This document shows, one piece after another, positions 46,305 to 56,445 of a stretch of 64,000 nucleotides of DNA. The stretch lies in the NCBI RefSeq assembly GCF_003073375.1, contig NZ_CP029002.1:1722001-1786000 (forward strand). The letters run 5' to 3'. This stretch comes from Lysinibacillus sp. 2017. GTDB lineage: Bacteria > Bacillota > Bacilli > Bacillales_A > Planococcaceae. The notes beneath the pieces were generated by a model. That model saw nothing but the letters and a program-made list of their open reading frames with translations. It was not told the DNA's origin and did no database searches. How positions within the stretch are numbered: position 1 is the stretch's first letter; each line of letters opens with the position of its first letter. A program made the position numbers and the translations under genes.

Positions 46305-46880
46305 ATGAAGAATTTATGGGGTTGTTTTGGCGTTTTTATTATTGGTTTGATTATCATTAGCTTTATTGTGAGTTATTGGTATTTTATAGTAGGAGCCATT
46401 GCGCTCTATTTTGGTGTGAAGTGGTATATCAACTACACAAAAAACAAAAAACAACAGAAAATAGAAGAGACGCAAAATTTACAAGTATTGGAAAATCAAT
46501 CTACCATTGAATATAAAATGGAAAGACTTTTAACATTATCAAATCTTACAGATCCAAATGATGAGAAACGTCAAGATTATTTGTCTAAAAGTGAGCTTAA
46601 TTTACGCGATTATTGGTATAAATATTTAGACTTACGTGCTAAATTATTTTTAAATGATACACCTACATATCGTGAAGAAGAAGTAATACACCTAATGTGC
46701 GATGAACTGCTTTTACGAATAGATAACGTTGAAGTTGAAGTTTCTGATAAAGTGAGAATGGAATTTATTAAGGAAAATCTAACACCATTGTTACGAGATG
46801 TTGTGGACATTATGGAAGGTATTCGTCCAACGAATTCGATAAACGTTGATGCTTACAATCTTTTAAAACAAACGAAATAA
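46305..46880 (+). CDS. Membrane-anchored protein of unknown function
   Basis: A 191-residue protein with two N-terminal membrane helices (GVFIIGLIIISFIVSYWYFI, IVGAIALYFGVKWYI) and an alpha-helical cytoplasmic domain rich in charged residues (LSNLTDPNDEKRQDYLSKSE). AGGAG is 8 bases before the ATG at 46305. Monocistronic, ended by a strong bidirectional terminator. No family recognised. Confidence 0.72.
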   Translation: MKNLWGCFGVFIIGLIIISFIVSYWYFIVGAIALYFGVKWYINYTKNKKQQKIEETQNLQVLENQSTIEYKMERLLTLSNLTDPNDEKRQDYLSKSELNLRDYWYKYLDLRAKLFLNDTPTYREEEVIHLMCDELLLRIDNVEVEVSDKVRMEFIKENLTPLLRDVVDIMEGIRPTNSINVDAYNLLKQTK

Positions 46881-46884
46881 GTTG

Positions 46885-46940
46885 AATAAAAATAGCCATG
46901 CACAAACATGAAAAATCATGTGAGCATGGCTATTTTTATT
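46885..46940. terminator. Strong bidirectional terminator
   Basis: Seventeen-bp perfect stem (arms 46885-46901 and 46924-46940) with an inner ACATGA/TCATGT helix. The minus-strand ABC gene's stop codon lies at its edge. Confidence 0.93.
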
Positions 46941-48675
46941 ACACAGCTACCCAATGTCCGGGACTTACTTCAACTAACTTCGTATTCTCCACATCAAAGC
47001 GGTTCGCCATCAGTTCTTCTTCAGTCATCACTTGACGCTTCTTTTGTTTTTCAATCGCAGGGTCAGGTATTGGGATGGAATTCAGCAGCATTTTCGTATA
47101 TGGATGCTGTGGATTCGCGTAGAGCTCTTCACTTTCCGCAAGTTCGACAATTTTCCCACCATACATTACCGCTACTCGGTCACTAATATGCTTCACCATC
47201 GACAAATCATGCGCAATGAATAAATACGTCAGGCCAAGACGTTGCTGCAGGTCCTTCAGTAAATCTACAACCTGCTTTTGAATCGACACATCAAGCGCAG
47301 ATAATGGCTCATCGCATACAATAAAGTTAGGCTCTACCGCTAGTGCGCGGGCTATACCGATACGCTGACGTTGCCCACCACTAAATTCATGTGGATAACG
47401 GAGTGCGTGTTCTTTATTTAAGCCAACAAGTTCTAATAGTTCCTCTACGCGAGCGCGACGCTCATCACTCGATTTTACTAATTTATGCACATCAAGTGCT
47501 TCACCGATTATATCGAGTACCTTTTTCCGCGGGTTTAAAGATGAATAGGGATCTTGGAAAATGATTTGCATATGACGTCGCATGCTTTTTAATTCATTTT
47601 TCGTCAATCGTGTCACAGGTACACCTTTATACAGTACTTCACCATCAGTTGGTTCATGTAATTGAAGAAGGGTACGTCCTGTGGTAGATTTCCCTGAACC
47701 TGATTCACCTACAAGACCCAGTGTTTCACCAGGATAAATTTGGAATGATAAATCATTGACGGCCTTGAGCACATTTCCTTTATTCAATTCAAAGTGCTTT
47801 GATATATTTTTAACTTCTACTAATGGGATGTTTAAATCGACATCTGGATCAACATTTGGGGCCAATTTAGGTTCTTTCTTTTCATGAAGCTTCGGCAATG
47901 CATTGAGTAGACGCTGCGTATAGGGGTGCTGCGGATTTGCGAAAATTTCTTCCGTTGTACCTTCTTCAACAACTTCGCCTTCTTTCATAACAATGACGCG
48001 GTCACACATGCCAGCAACGACACCTAAATCATGGGTAATTAAAATAATCGATGTACCCAAACGCTCTTGCATTTGCTTCATTAACGACAAAATTTGGGCT
48101 TGAATCGTTACGTCTAAAGCGGTCGTTGGTTCATCAGCGATTAGTAGCTCGGGATTACAAGCAAGCGCCATTGCAATCATGACACGCTGACGCATTCCAC
48201 CACTAAATTCATGTGGATATTGATTGTAACGCTCTACGCTATTTTTAATACCGACTGACTTTAATAGTTCAATCGTTTTCGCATGGGCTTCTTTTTTTGA
48301 TAAGCTCTGGTGCTTAATTAAGCCTTCTGCAATTTGTTCACCGATTCGAATGGTTGGATTGGTTGATGTCATAGGGTCTTGGAAAATCATACTAATATCT
48401 TTTCCTCGAATACCTTCCATTTGTTTTTCAGTTTGGGTAATCAAATTTTTCCCTTGAAATTCAATCGTACCAGATTTTAAAAATGAGGGAGGGGATGGTA
48501 GTAAACGCATAATCGAACGAGCGGTTACACTTTTTCCACTACCTGATTCTCCAACAATTCCAACCGTTTCCCCTTTATTTACATGGAAGCTGACACCTTT
48601 AACAGCTTCAAATTCCGTTTCTCCCGTAATAAATGAAACGCGTAAATCCTGCACTGCTAGTAGTTTTTCACTCAT
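46939..48675 (-). CDS. Oligopeptide-type ABC transporter ATPase, fused OppD-OppF
   Basis: A 578-residue protein with two complete ATPase modules in one chain. Module 1: Walker [14 protein letters not shown], signature [14 protein letters not shown], Walker [12 protein letters not shown]. Module 2: Walker [13 protein letters not shown], signature [27 protein letters not shown]. Each ends with the peptide-family oligopeptide/dipeptide C-terminal extension ([32 protein letters not shown]). It probably powers the divergent permeases and binding protein. ATG 48675 has AAAGGGTG before it; the open frame beyond is promoter DNA. Confidence 0.92.
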   Translation of the reverse strand: MSEKLLAVQDLRVSFITGETEFEAVKGVSFHVNKGETVGIVGESGSGKSVTARSIMRLLPSPPSFLKSGTIEFQGKNLITQTEKQMEGIRGKDISMIFQDPMTSTNPTIRIGEQIAEGLIKHQSLSKKEAHAKTIELLKSVGIKNSVERYNQYPHEFSGGMRQRVMIAMALACNPELLIADEPTTALDVTIQAQILSLMKQMQERLGTSIILITHDLGVVAGMCDRVIVMKEGEVVEEGTTEEIFANPQHPYTQRLLNALPKLHEKKEPKLAPNVDPDVDLNIPLVEVKNISKHFELNKGNVLKAVNDLSFQIYPGETLGLVGESGSGKSTTGRTLLQLHEPTDGEVLYKGVPVTRLTKNELKSMRRHMQIIFQDPYSSLNPRKKVLDIIGEALDVHKLVKSSDERRARVEELLELVGLNKEHALRYPHEFSGGQRQRIGIARALAVEPNFIVCDEPLSALDVSIQKQVVDLLKDLQQRLGLTYLFIAHDLSMVKHISDRVAVMYGGKIVELAESEELYANPQHPYTKMLLNSIPIPDPAIEKQKKRQVMTEEELMANRFDVENTKLVEVSPGHWVAV

Positions 48676-48693
48676 TATTTGCTCACCCTTTAA

Positions 48694-48708
48694 AATATTT
48701 CGAATATT
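48694..48708. promoter_or_regulatory. Weak CodY-like palindrome
   Basis: AATATTTCGAATATT lies within the extended repeat AAATATT-TCG-AATATTT in the leader of the fused ATPase gene. It matches the CodY consensus at 11 of 15 positions. Confidence 0.3.
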
Positions 48709-48739
48709 TGTTATTGACGAAAAGTTATTGCTAATCCAT

Positions 48740-48768
48740 ACTGTACTATACAGGTAGGGATTATACAA
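48740..48768 (-). promoter_or_regulatory. Candidate promoter of the fused ATPase gene
   Basis: On the minus strand TTGTAT, 17-bp spacer, TACAGT. The -10 overlaps a short palindrome CTGTA-CTA-TACAG (48741-48753) lying in the divergent intergenic region, a possible operator for both transcripts. Confidence 0.45.
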
Positions 48769-48839
48769 TATAAACATTCACACTATTCGAACGCCAATCA
48801 TTACGCAGCGCTGGAAAATAGTAGAAAGGAGCTGTTAAG

Positions 48840-50243
48840 GTGAAAATATCAAACTTGTTTTACGAAAGCTATGTTAAAAATGCTTCGAAAAAAGGTTATA
48901 TGTTCGCGTACACAGTACTTGGGATACTCGTGCATATAGTTACGTTAACGATGTATTATGTTAGCGGATCCAAATCTAAAAATGAAGAATTTACCGCACC
49001 AATCAAGAAAAACCTGCTTGATGATGGCACTGTTACAACATGGCAACAACAGTACGAACAGCAAGAACGTACGAAATTAACTTTTTTCAATCAAGAAATA
49101 GATGAACAAAAAGTTCGTACAATAGCACAGCAACTCGCTGAGCAAAAATTGCAGCGCGAAGTGGAAAAACAGATGGCCTTACATGGGATTGAACAAAGTA
49201 CATATAAAAACTACTTTAGTCAACGTTTAAAAAATCCTACATTTTTAATTTTGAGTCTAATTCCTGGTATAGTAATGTACTTACTTTTATTAGTCACGAG
49301 TAATTCATTTGTCCGCTTCATTTTCGAACGCTTAATACAAAGTGTATTCGTGATAATAGGGGTTGCAACATTAGTATTTACGATTTTGTACATATCACCA
49401 TTTGATCCAGCGAGAAATTTACTTGGGGTTGAAGCAACACCCGATCAGGTGGCGAATTTCAACACGCTCTATGGCTTAGATCAACCGTACCTCGTGCAAT
49501 TGTGGCATTCTTTATCCGGACTATTTACGTTTGATTTAGGAACATCGTTTGCTGGGAAGGAAGATGTGACACAAAGTATATTAAATAAATTTCCAGTGAC
49601 ATTAGAAATCGCACTGTTCTCCTTATTAATGGCAGTAGCAATTGCAATTCCAGTAGGGATTATTTCTGCGGTACGTCCAAATTCATTTGTTGATTACGTA
49701 TTTATGTTCGTTGCATTAATCGGGCTTTCCATTCCGAGCTTCTGGCAAGGGTTAATTTTCATTTTAACGTTCTCATTAGAATTAAAATGGTTCCCAGCCA
49801 CATATAATCCAAACAATTGGATGTCTCTTGTTCTGCCAATTGTAGTGCTTGGAACAACGCTTACTGCATCCATTGCACGTATGACGCGTTCGAGCATGTT
49901 GGAAGTAATTAATGAGGATTACATTATTACTGCAAAAGCAAAAGGACTAAGCGGTCGCAAGGTCATTACTAAGCATGCGATTCGTAATGCGATGATTCCG
50001 ATTATTACAGTCATTGGATTATTATTCGGTGGGATGCTTGGTGGTGCCTCAGTAATAGAGAAGGTATTCAATATTAGCGGACTTGGTAGCTATATTGTCG
50101 ATAAACAATTTATTCCGGACATTCCGGCAATTTTAGGCGGAGTTGTTTATATTGCGATTACGATTTCAATCGTGAATATGATTATTGATATTTTATACGC
50201 GTTCTTTGATCCGCGCATTCGTTCAAAAATGAAAAAGTCTTAG
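48840..50243 (+). CDS. Peptide-type ABC permease (DppB/OppB-like) with N-terminal extension
   Basis: A 467-residue permease; usual DppB length is about 310-340. The extra 160 residues comprise one membrane helix (FAYTVLGILVHIVTLTMYYV), a Gln/Glu/Lys-rich, probably coiled-coil stretch (about 45-130) and a second helix (FLILSLIPGIVMYLLLLV). The standard part starts RFIFERLIQSVFVIIGVATL, with the coupling EAA loop EDYIITAKAKGLSGRKVITK. GTG start 10 bases after AAAGGAG. First of three genes transcribed away from the fused ATPase. Confidence 0.88.
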   Translation: MKISNLFYESYVKNASKKGYMFAYTVLGILVHIVTLTMYYVSGSKSKNEEFTAPIKKNLLDDGTVTTWQQQYEQQERTKLTFFNQEIDEQKVRTIAQQLAEQKLQREVEKQMALHGIEQSTYKNYFSQRLKNPTFLILSLIPGIVMYLLLLVTSNSFVRFIFERLIQSVFVIIGVATLVFTILYISPFDPARNLLGVEATPDQVANFNTLYGLDQPYLVQLWHSLSGLFTFDLGTSFAGKEDVTQSILNKFPVTLEIALFSLLMAVAIAIPVGIISAVRPNSFVDYVFMFVALIGLSIPSFWQGLIFILTFSLELKWFPATYNPNNWMSLVLPIVVLGTTLTASIARMTRSSMLEVINEDYIITAKAKGLSGRKVITKHAIRNAMIPIITVIGLLFGGMLGGASVIEKVFNISGLGSYIVDKQFIPDIPAILGGVVYIAITISIVNMIIDILYAFFDPRIRSKMKKS

Positions 50244-50256
50244 GAGAGGGTAACAA

Positions 50257-51753
50257 GTGAAATTCATATCAGATGTAAAACTGCTTTTGAAAATAACACA
50301 AGAATATGTAAATGCACAGTTTACCATTGCTTTTTCTGCGATTTTTTCATTGTTGTTTTTACTTTACAGTTTTAATTTTACACAAGGGGTTTGGCGACCT
50401 TACGTACTCGCGTTTTTCGTCCTTTATCTAATTACAACCATCTACGTGGTGGTCGCATCTCTTCTTATAAAAAAGGATTTAGCGAATAGCCATGAAATTA
50501 CAAAGCGTACGCGTTTACTTGGAATTCCACTGATTTTAACGATTTTCGTTGGGAATGTGTTTGCGGCAGGCTTTGGTTTTATGCTCGCAACCAAAAATAA
50601 AACAGCGGAATATACATTTGCGGTGTATGCATTCAATACACAAGTTTTCATTATTCTTATTTCAGGGCTGAATATTTTTAAGCCATATGTAGTGGATACA
50701 TTTTTACTCGCAATGGGGGCATTTGTCGTACTTGCGGTTGTTTACTTAGTCGTAGCGTTTTTAATTTCACGCTATGTGACTGTGAGCTTTGCGCCAAAAT
50801 GGATGTTACCACTTGGAATTTTGATGTTGCTTCCGGTATTAACCGGAAATTTCTTCTCCTTATTACTCGGTATTACGCTTATTCGAAAAGCGCGCAACAG
50901 TGATCCATCAGCTATAGAGAAATGGCAAAAGACATGGAACAAAATTTTGCGTAATACGATGGCAGTATTTGGGTTATTTTTCATCGTCTTTATGTTTAGT
51001 TTATCGGTCGTAAGCTCATGGACATTTGACTATGACTTCGCTGTCGAAAACAATTATAATGTGCTCCTGCAAACACCGACGCTTGAATATCCGTTAGGGA
51101 CTGATAATTTTGGTCGCGATTTATTTTCACGAATTGTATTCGGTGCGCAAATTTCGTTAATTGTAGGTTTTTGTGCCACATTTATTCCGGCCATTATTGG
51201 TGGAGCACTTGGAGCAATTTCGGGTTATTACGGGAAATCCACGGACAACATCATTATGCGTGCCCTTGATATTCTGTATGCGATTCCTGGTATTTTACTG
51301 GCCATTGCGATTATAGCGGCATTTGGGGCAAACACAACAAATTTAATTATTGCGTTAAGTGTTGGAGCAATTCCGACTTATGCACGTACGATGCGTGCGA
51401 ATGTCTTACAAATATCAAACTATGAATTTGTTGAATCTGCACGTGCGTTAGGCGCATCTGATAGCTCAATTATTTTCAAACATATCGTGCCAAATGCCAT
51501 GGCACCAATGATTGTCAAAGCGACACTTACAATAGGTGGCGCAGTCATTTCGACAAGTAGTTTAAGCTTCCTTGGTCTTGGTATTGAGCCACATATTCCA
51601 GAGTGGGGCAATATTTTAAAAGTTGGAAGCACGTATTTAGAATCTCATTCTTATTTAGCGATTTTCCCAGGTCTATGTATTATGCTGCTCGTTTTATCGT
51701 TCAACTTTTTTGGTGATGGACTGCGCGATGCGTTAGACCCGAAATCAAATTAA
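50257..51753 (+). CDS. Peptide-type ABC permease (DppC/OppC-like) with polytopic N-terminal extension
   Basis: A 498-residue permease; usual DppC length is about 290-300. The first 220 residues add roughly six extra membrane helices (FTIAFSAIFSLLFLLYSFNF, YVLAFFVLYLITTIYVVVAS, LGIPLILTIFVGNVFAAGFG and others). The normal core follows: TLEYPLGTDNFGRDLFSRIV is the diagnostic periplasmic/first-loop segment and NYEFVESARALGASDSSIIF the EAA loop. GTG start with AGGAGAGGG upstream. Coupled to dppB-like by a 13-bp gap. Confidence 0.88.
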   Translation: MKFISDVKLLLKITQEYVNAQFTIAFSAIFSLLFLLYSFNFTQGVWRPYVLAFFVLYLITTIYVVVASLLIKKDLANSHEITKRTRLLGIPLILTIFVGNVFAAGFGFMLATKNKTAEYTFAVYAFNTQVFIILISGLNIFKPYVVDTFLLAMGAFVVLAVVYLVVAFLISRYVTVSFAPKWMLPLGILMLLPVLTGNFFSLLLGITLIRKARNSDPSAIEKWQKTWNKILRNTMAVFGLFFIVFMFSLSVVSSWTFDYDFAVENNYNVLLQTPTLEYPLGTDNFGRDLFSRIVFGAQISLIVGFCATFIPAIIGGALGAISGYYGKSTDNIIMRALDILYAIPGILLAIAIIAAFGANTTNLIIALSVGAIPTYARTMRANVLQISNYEFVESARALGASDSSIIFKHIVPNAMAPMIVKATLTIGGAVISTSSLSFLGLGIEPHIPEWGNILKVGSTYLESHSYLAIFPGLCIMLLVLSFNFFGDGLRDALDPKSN

Positions 51754-51777
51754 TTAAACTTTTTGGAGGAATGGAAA

Positions 51778-53592
51778 ATGAACAAAAAATATTTTACGTT
51801 AGCATCAACTGCAACAGTAGCGGCCATCGCATTAACAGGCTGTGTCGAAACGAAATCCGATGTAAAAGAAAGCCCTACTGATACTGAGGAAACTGCTGGT
51901 ACAAAGCCAGTCATCGAGCTACTTGGGATGTCTTCATCTGAGCAAGACATGAACATTGTGCGTGACCAACTAGTGAAAAACGGATTTGATGTAAAATTAA
52001 ACATGCAACCAGATTACGGTTCATTCACAGCACAACAAGATGCAGGTAACTTTGATATCGCCATTTCTAGCTGGACGACAGTAACAGGTAACCCAGACTA
52101 CGCCGTTCGTGGTTTATTCAAAACAGGTGGCGATTACAGCCGTACGTCAGACGCGACAGTTGATAAATTAATCGATGAAGCAAGTACGTTAACTGGTGAT
52201 GATGCAAAGGAAAAATATAAAGAGCTAGAGCAAGCGTTAGTATTCGACAATGCATACATGGCACCACTTTATATTTCACAAAAGTTCCAAGGTATTTATA
52301 AAACAGAGGTTAACCCAGATTCAGTACGTCTACCAAAATCACGTGCACAAGTGTGGGAGTCTATTACATTTAATGATGCATCAAAAAATGCTTCGGAAAC
52401 TTTAGTATTACACCAAGCACTTGGTTCACTTACTTCACTTGATCCCGTTAAAGCAAATGACGGATCTATTAATACATTAAATACAAATATGTACGTACGT
52501 TTAGTGAACTTATCAGATACTGATGAAGTGGTTTCAGATGGTTCATTATCTTATAATCATGCGATTTCTGAAAATAACGAAGAATACTATTTTGTATTAC
52601 GTGACGATATTAACTTTGCAAAAGTAGAAAATGATGCAGCGGTAGATACAGGTGATTTAGTATCAGCAGAAGATGTCGTGTTCACATTAAACCGTGCGAA
52701 AGATAAAGACGCTGTAGCAGACCACCGTACGTATTCGATTCATGAAAACATTAAGTCTGTAGAAATCGTTTCGGATATTACGGCATTAGAGTCTGTGAAA
52801 ACAGCGGACGGCAAATCGGTATTAGAAGAATTGTCGGATAAATTACCAGCTGCAGTTGCGCAAGTAGTAACGGATGAAAAAGATGTGGATAACGCAGCAG
52901 GGAAGTATCAAGTAGTGAAAATTACAACACCAACGGCATTCCCACAAGTATTAAATTATTTAGCGCATCAATCAGGTGGTATCGTTTCTGAAGAAGCTGT
53001 TTCTGCCGTGAACACATTTGATGTGGCAAGCTATGATCCAAACAAAGACATCTCTTACGGTGACCAATCAACTGTGACAGAAGGTGCAACTTATGCGAAC
53101 AACTTAGCAGCATCAGGACCATACATTTTAGTGAAGAAAAATGATTACGAAGCAACATTCGTGAAAAACCCAGCGTACCAAGTGGGTACTGAAAACGAAC
53201 CGAAAATCAACAATATTAGCGTTCGCTTCATCGCAGATAATGACAGCGCACTGTCAGCCTTACGTAACGGAGAAATCCACGTATTACAATCAGTGCCTGA
53301 AACAAAAACAGATGTTGTAGAAGGCGATAGCAACTTACAATTAAAAACAGCTGATAGCAACGCGGTATCTTACTTGCTATTCAACACAACAAGCCGTGAT
53401 GTATCAAAATCAGCAGACTTACGTAAAGCTGTTCTTTACTCGATCAACCAATCGGAATTCATCAGCTACTACCAAGGTAAGAAAAAGTCAGCGGTATCAA
53501 CAGTTTCGCCTTTAATTGACACTGGCTTAAAATTAGAAGCCGATAGCGGGAAAGTAAAAGAATTCTTAAACGCATATTATGAAAGTAAATAG
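51778..53592 (+). CDS. Substrate-binding lipoprotein (SBP_bac_5 family), apparently circularly permuted
   Basis: A 604-residue lipoprotein; lipobox LTGC with Cys22. Residues about 44-195 are homologous to the C-terminal lobe part of oligopeptide-binding proteins (VIELLGMSSSEQDMNIVRDQ, NFDIAISSWTTVTGNPDY, ALVFDNAYMAPLYI). Residues about 207-604 then run from the normal N-terminus (LVLHQALGSLTSLDPVKAND) through SAEDVVFTLNRA to LRKAVLYSINQSEF and stop at VKEFLNAYYESK, where a standard protein would continue into the C-lobe. Joint near residue 200 (TFNDASKNASE). GGAGG 8 bases before ATG. It serves the two preceding permeases. Confidence 0.9.
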   Translation: MNKKYFTLASTATVAAIALTGCVETKSDVKESPTDTEETAGTKPVIELLGMSSSEQDMNIVRDQLVKNGFDVKLNMQPDYGSFTAQQDAGNFDIAISSWTTVTGNPDYAVRGLFKTGGDYSRTSDATVDKLIDEASTLTGDDAKEKYKELEQALVFDNAYMAPLYISQKFQGIYKTEVNPDSVRLPKSRAQVWESITFNDASKNASETLVLHQALGSLTSLDPVKANDGSINTLNTNMYVRLVNLSDTDEVVSDGSLSYNHAISENNEEYYFVLRDDINFAKVENDAAVDTGDLVSAEDVVFTLNRAKDKDAVADHRTYSIHENIKSVEIVSDITALESVKTADGKSVLEELSDKLPAAVAQVVTDEKDVDNAAGKYQVVKITTPTAFPQVLNYLAHQSGGIVSEEAVSAVNTFDVASYDPNKDISYGDQSTVTEGATYANNLAASGPYILVKKNDYEATFVKNPAYQVGTENEPKINNISVRFIADNDSALSALRNGEIHVLQSVPETKTDVVEGDSNLQLKTADSNAVSYLLFNTTSRDVSKSADLRKAVLYSINQSEFISYYQGKKKSAVSTVSPLIDTGLKLEADSGKVKEFLNAYYESK

Positions 53593-53603
53593 TAAATAAA
53601 GTG

Positions 53604-53636
53604 AAAACCCAAGCAGATTGTCTGCTTGGGTTTTTT
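53604..53636 (+). terminator. Terminator of the peptide-transporter operon
   Basis: A perfect 14-bp stem AAAACCCAAGCAGA and complement, TTG loop, T-rich tail. Confidence 0.95.
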
Positions 53637-53770
53637 CATATTTAGTGACCTAAATACTCACCATTACTTTTGATCGATTGTTGTTGAATAATATGGATTA
53701 TAAACCTATTAAAGTTATTTTCATGGTAAAATGGATGATAATTACGAATTTATATTGAAAGGTTGATTAG

Positions 53771-55618
53771 ATGAACTACAAAAAATCTACGACGATGCTC
53801 GCATTAGCAGCGATTCCTGCAGCCGTTCTTTTCGTTCCACCAACAGAGACGCATGCAGCAGAAAACAGTGGGGCAGTTGGCTATTATAATGGAAATACAT
53901 ATTATTCAAGTGAAGTAACTTATGTTGAAACGTTGATCAATCAAATAAACCCATATAGCACATCATTTAATTACCAAGTGCAATTGGCTAAAAATGCTTA
54001 TGAAAATTTGACGACAATTCAAAAGTCACAAGTAAGCAATACCTACACGTTATTTAATTATTTAAATACATATACAGATTACCAAACAATTAATACAAAT
54101 TTTTCGAATAAAATGAATGCAATTTCTATCAATGATCGTTCATTTATTCGCAACGTAGAGGAAGCTAATCGTTATTACAATTCTTTATCGTCATTGCAAA
54201 AGTCTGTTATTCCTACGTATTTAGTTACGCAATTACAAACTTACTTAACTAATATTGCAAATATGCGTGCAGCTGAAGCCAAATTAGAGGCATTAAATGT
54301 AAAGGATACCGACTATCAAGTGCAATACTCTGCTGCAATGCTAGCTTATAATGCACTTCCATATAATTATCGCACTTTGATTTCTTCCAAAGCTGCGGAA
54401 AAAGTTAAGGAATATGAATTGTATTTTTCACTAGAATATAACCGTTCAGCAGCGCAAAAAGTCATTAATGTGATTTCAAAACTATCAACAATTTCGTCAC
54501 CGAAGGAAGTGCAAGATGCACGTGAATTATATAATAATTTAACTGTATATCAACAAAATTTTGTGACGAATACGAGAGATTTAACTTATTTTGAAACCGT
54601 ATTAAAAAATCCTCATTTAGGTTGGGATCCAGAATATGATTATTATAATGGCGAAGATGAGGACGAAGAGTTTGATGATATTACGATAAAGAAAAGTGGA
54701 AACTCATATGCGGTTTTAGTACCCCTTTCTGAAATGAAGCGTTACACACCGACGACGATTACTGTTTCTAAAAACATCACATTAAAAGTTTCGCGTACAT
54801 CGATTCCGGATTACCGGGATACTTCTGTCATTGCAATGTCAATTGATGAATATGATGGAAATTCCATTGTATTTACGGCAACGGTGAACAATGAAGATGT
54901 ACAATTCTCAAACTATGTAGATATCGAACTTAAAGGACTTCCTTCAAACGCTACAATTCTACGTGTAGATGAAAATGGCAATGAAGTTGCGGCAAACTAT
55001 AAAAAAAGTGGTACGAAATACACTATTAAAACGAAGAAATCTGCTGAATTTGTTGTATCGACAAAAAGCGTGGTGTTCCACGACATTCGGACAGATGGCA
55101 ACCGAGTAGCTATTGAACAGTTAGCTAAACGTAATATTGTATCAGGAACGTCATCAAACTATTTTGAACCGAATGCTCAAGTAACGGTAGGTCAGTATGC
55201 AACGATGATTGCTCGTGCAATGAATCTATCAGCGACAGAAAGTTCACCATATGTTGATGTGAAAGGAAAATGGTATGGCGCATCTATTCAAGCATTAATC
55301 GAGGCGAACATTTTAGATGATAAAAATGGTAAATACTATTATCCTGATCAAATTGTAACGCGTCAGCAAGCTGCGGTCATTGCAGTTCGTATGTTAAAAC
55401 AAGCGGGAATAGCATTACCAGATACTAATTATAGTAAAGTACCATTTAAAGATTTCCAAAAAGTATCTGCAAATGCTCGTTATCATGTAGCAGTTGCTTA
55501 CCAATTAGGTATTTTTGGTGGTAAATCAAATGGAAACTTTGATCCAAACGACAAACTAACTCGTTCACAAATGGCAAAAGTACTGTATACAACTTTACAA
55601 ATGGCGAATATGCTTTAA
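53771..55618 (+). CDS. Secreted S-layer-homology-domain protein with N-terminal helical repeats
   Basis: A 615-residue exported protein. Signal peptide (1-30, ending THAA). Four diverged repeats of about 75 residues follow (about 50-280), each with a core like YYNSLSSLQKSVIPTYLVTQ or LYNNLTVYQQNFVTN, a helical pattern also seen in other Bacillales SLH proteins. Then a short acidic linker (EDEDEEFDD), a beta-rich domain (about 310-435) and three C-terminal SLH repeats (FHDIRTDGNRVAIEQLAKRN; YVDVKGKWYGASIQALIEAN; FKDFQKVSANARYHVAVAYQ) for wall anchoring. GAAAGGTTG upstream of ATG. Function beyond surface location unknown. Confidence 0.9.
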   Translation: MNYKKSTTMLALAAIPAAVLFVPPTETHAAENSGAVGYYNGNTYYSSEVTYVETLINQINPYSTSFNYQVQLAKNAYENLTTIQKSQVSNTYTLFNYLNTYTDYQTINTNFSNKMNAISINDRSFIRNVEEANRYYNSLSSLQKSVIPTYLVTQLQTYLTNIANMRAAEAKLEALNVKDTDYQVQYSAAMLAYNALPYNYRTLISSKAAEKVKEYELYFSLEYNRSAAQKVINVISKLSTISSPKEVQDARELYNNLTVYQQNFVTNTRDLTYFETVLKNPHLGWDPEYDYYNGEDEDEEFDDITIKKSGNSYAVLVPLSEMKRYTPTTITVSKNITLKVSRTSIPDYRDTSVIAMSIDEYDGNSIVFTATVNNEDVQFSNYVDIELKGLPSNATILRVDENGNEVAANYKKSGTKYTIKTKKSAEFVVSTKSVVFHDIRTDGNRVAIEQLAKRNIVSGTSSNYFEPNAQVTVGQYATMIARAMNLSATESSPYVDVKGKWYGASIQALIEANILDDKNGKYYYPDQIVTRQQAAVIAVRMLKQAGIALPDTNYSKVPFKDFQKVSANARYHVAVAYQLGIFGGKSNGNFDPNDKLTRSQMAKVLYTTLQMANML

Positions 55619-55623
55619 AATTG

Positions 55624-55666
55624 AAAAAACTCATTGAGAAGGTCTAACATTCTCAGTGAGTTTTTT
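55624..55666. terminator. Bidirectional intrinsic terminator
   Basis: AAAAAACTCATTGAGAA and complement (one G-U pair), 9-nt loop; T-tracts on both strands between convergent genes. Confidence 0.92.
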
Positions 55667-55712
55667 AACTATATAAACTTAATAAATTGAAATGATGAAC
55701 AGATTTAGTTAA

Positions 55713-56189
55713 TTACTGAACCTTTTTGTATTCTTTTTCCGTACCGTCGGGAAATTTGATTTCTAGCTCGAATTCCTTATAATCATTAGCCAAATTGAAT
55801 TTCTGTAAAACTTCATTTATGACATCATCATTTGCAGTTGTCGCATCAAATGTGAAACTTCCGAAAATGGGAGCGAGTGTATCGACCGCCTGATTGCCGG
55901 TTTCTTTTTTATTGTTTATATCATCCTCAATCTTTACCTCCGCACCAGTTGTTTCGTTTTCATAGCTGACTTCATATGATTTATTGTTTGCATAGGTCAC
56001 ATCCAAATCAAAATGTGTAAAGTTAAATGCAGCATCTGCATTACTTGTTGTATTATCTACATTGTTATTTGTAGTGTTCGATCCTTCCACAGGTGCATTA
56101 TCAGGCACATTCGTTGCATCTTCTTTATCACCACAAGCGACTAAAAAGACACTTGCACTAATGGCTAAAAATAAAGCTGTTTTTTTCAT
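55713..56189 (-). CDS. YusW-like lipoprotein
   Basis: A 158-residue lipoprotein: signal peptide with lipobox LVAC (Cys19), an Asn/Thr/Asp-rich linker (about 25-50) and a YusW-type domain (FNFTHFDLDVTYANNKSYEV, NLANDYKEFELEIKFPDGTE). Function of the family is unknown. AAAGGTGG is 6 bases before the ATG. Monocistronic. Confidence 0.8.
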   Translation of the reverse strand: MKKTALFLAISASVFLVACGDKEDATNVPDNAPVEGSNTTNNNVDNTTSNADAAFNFTHFDLDVTYANNKSYEVSYENETTGAEVKIEDDINNKKETGNQAVDTLAPIFGSFTFDATTANDDVINEVLQKFNLANDYKEFELEIKFPDGTEKEYKKVQ

Positions 56190-56445
56190 ATAAAGACCAC
56201 CTTTCTATAATTAAAGTACCCAATTTACAGAGGTTTTAATCGAAAAGATAGTTTAACATTCCTTCAGTAAAAAGTTGGTCACTTTTAATTTTAATTTTTA
56301 GTTAAAAAGATTTTCACTGCGAATGATGCATAAATAACCGAAAAAATTAATTAAATATACATATTTTAGAAAATTCTATATGCTATAATTAATTTATGGG
56401 AAATATTCACAAATTTTTCCGACTATTAAAGTGGAGGCTCAAAGT

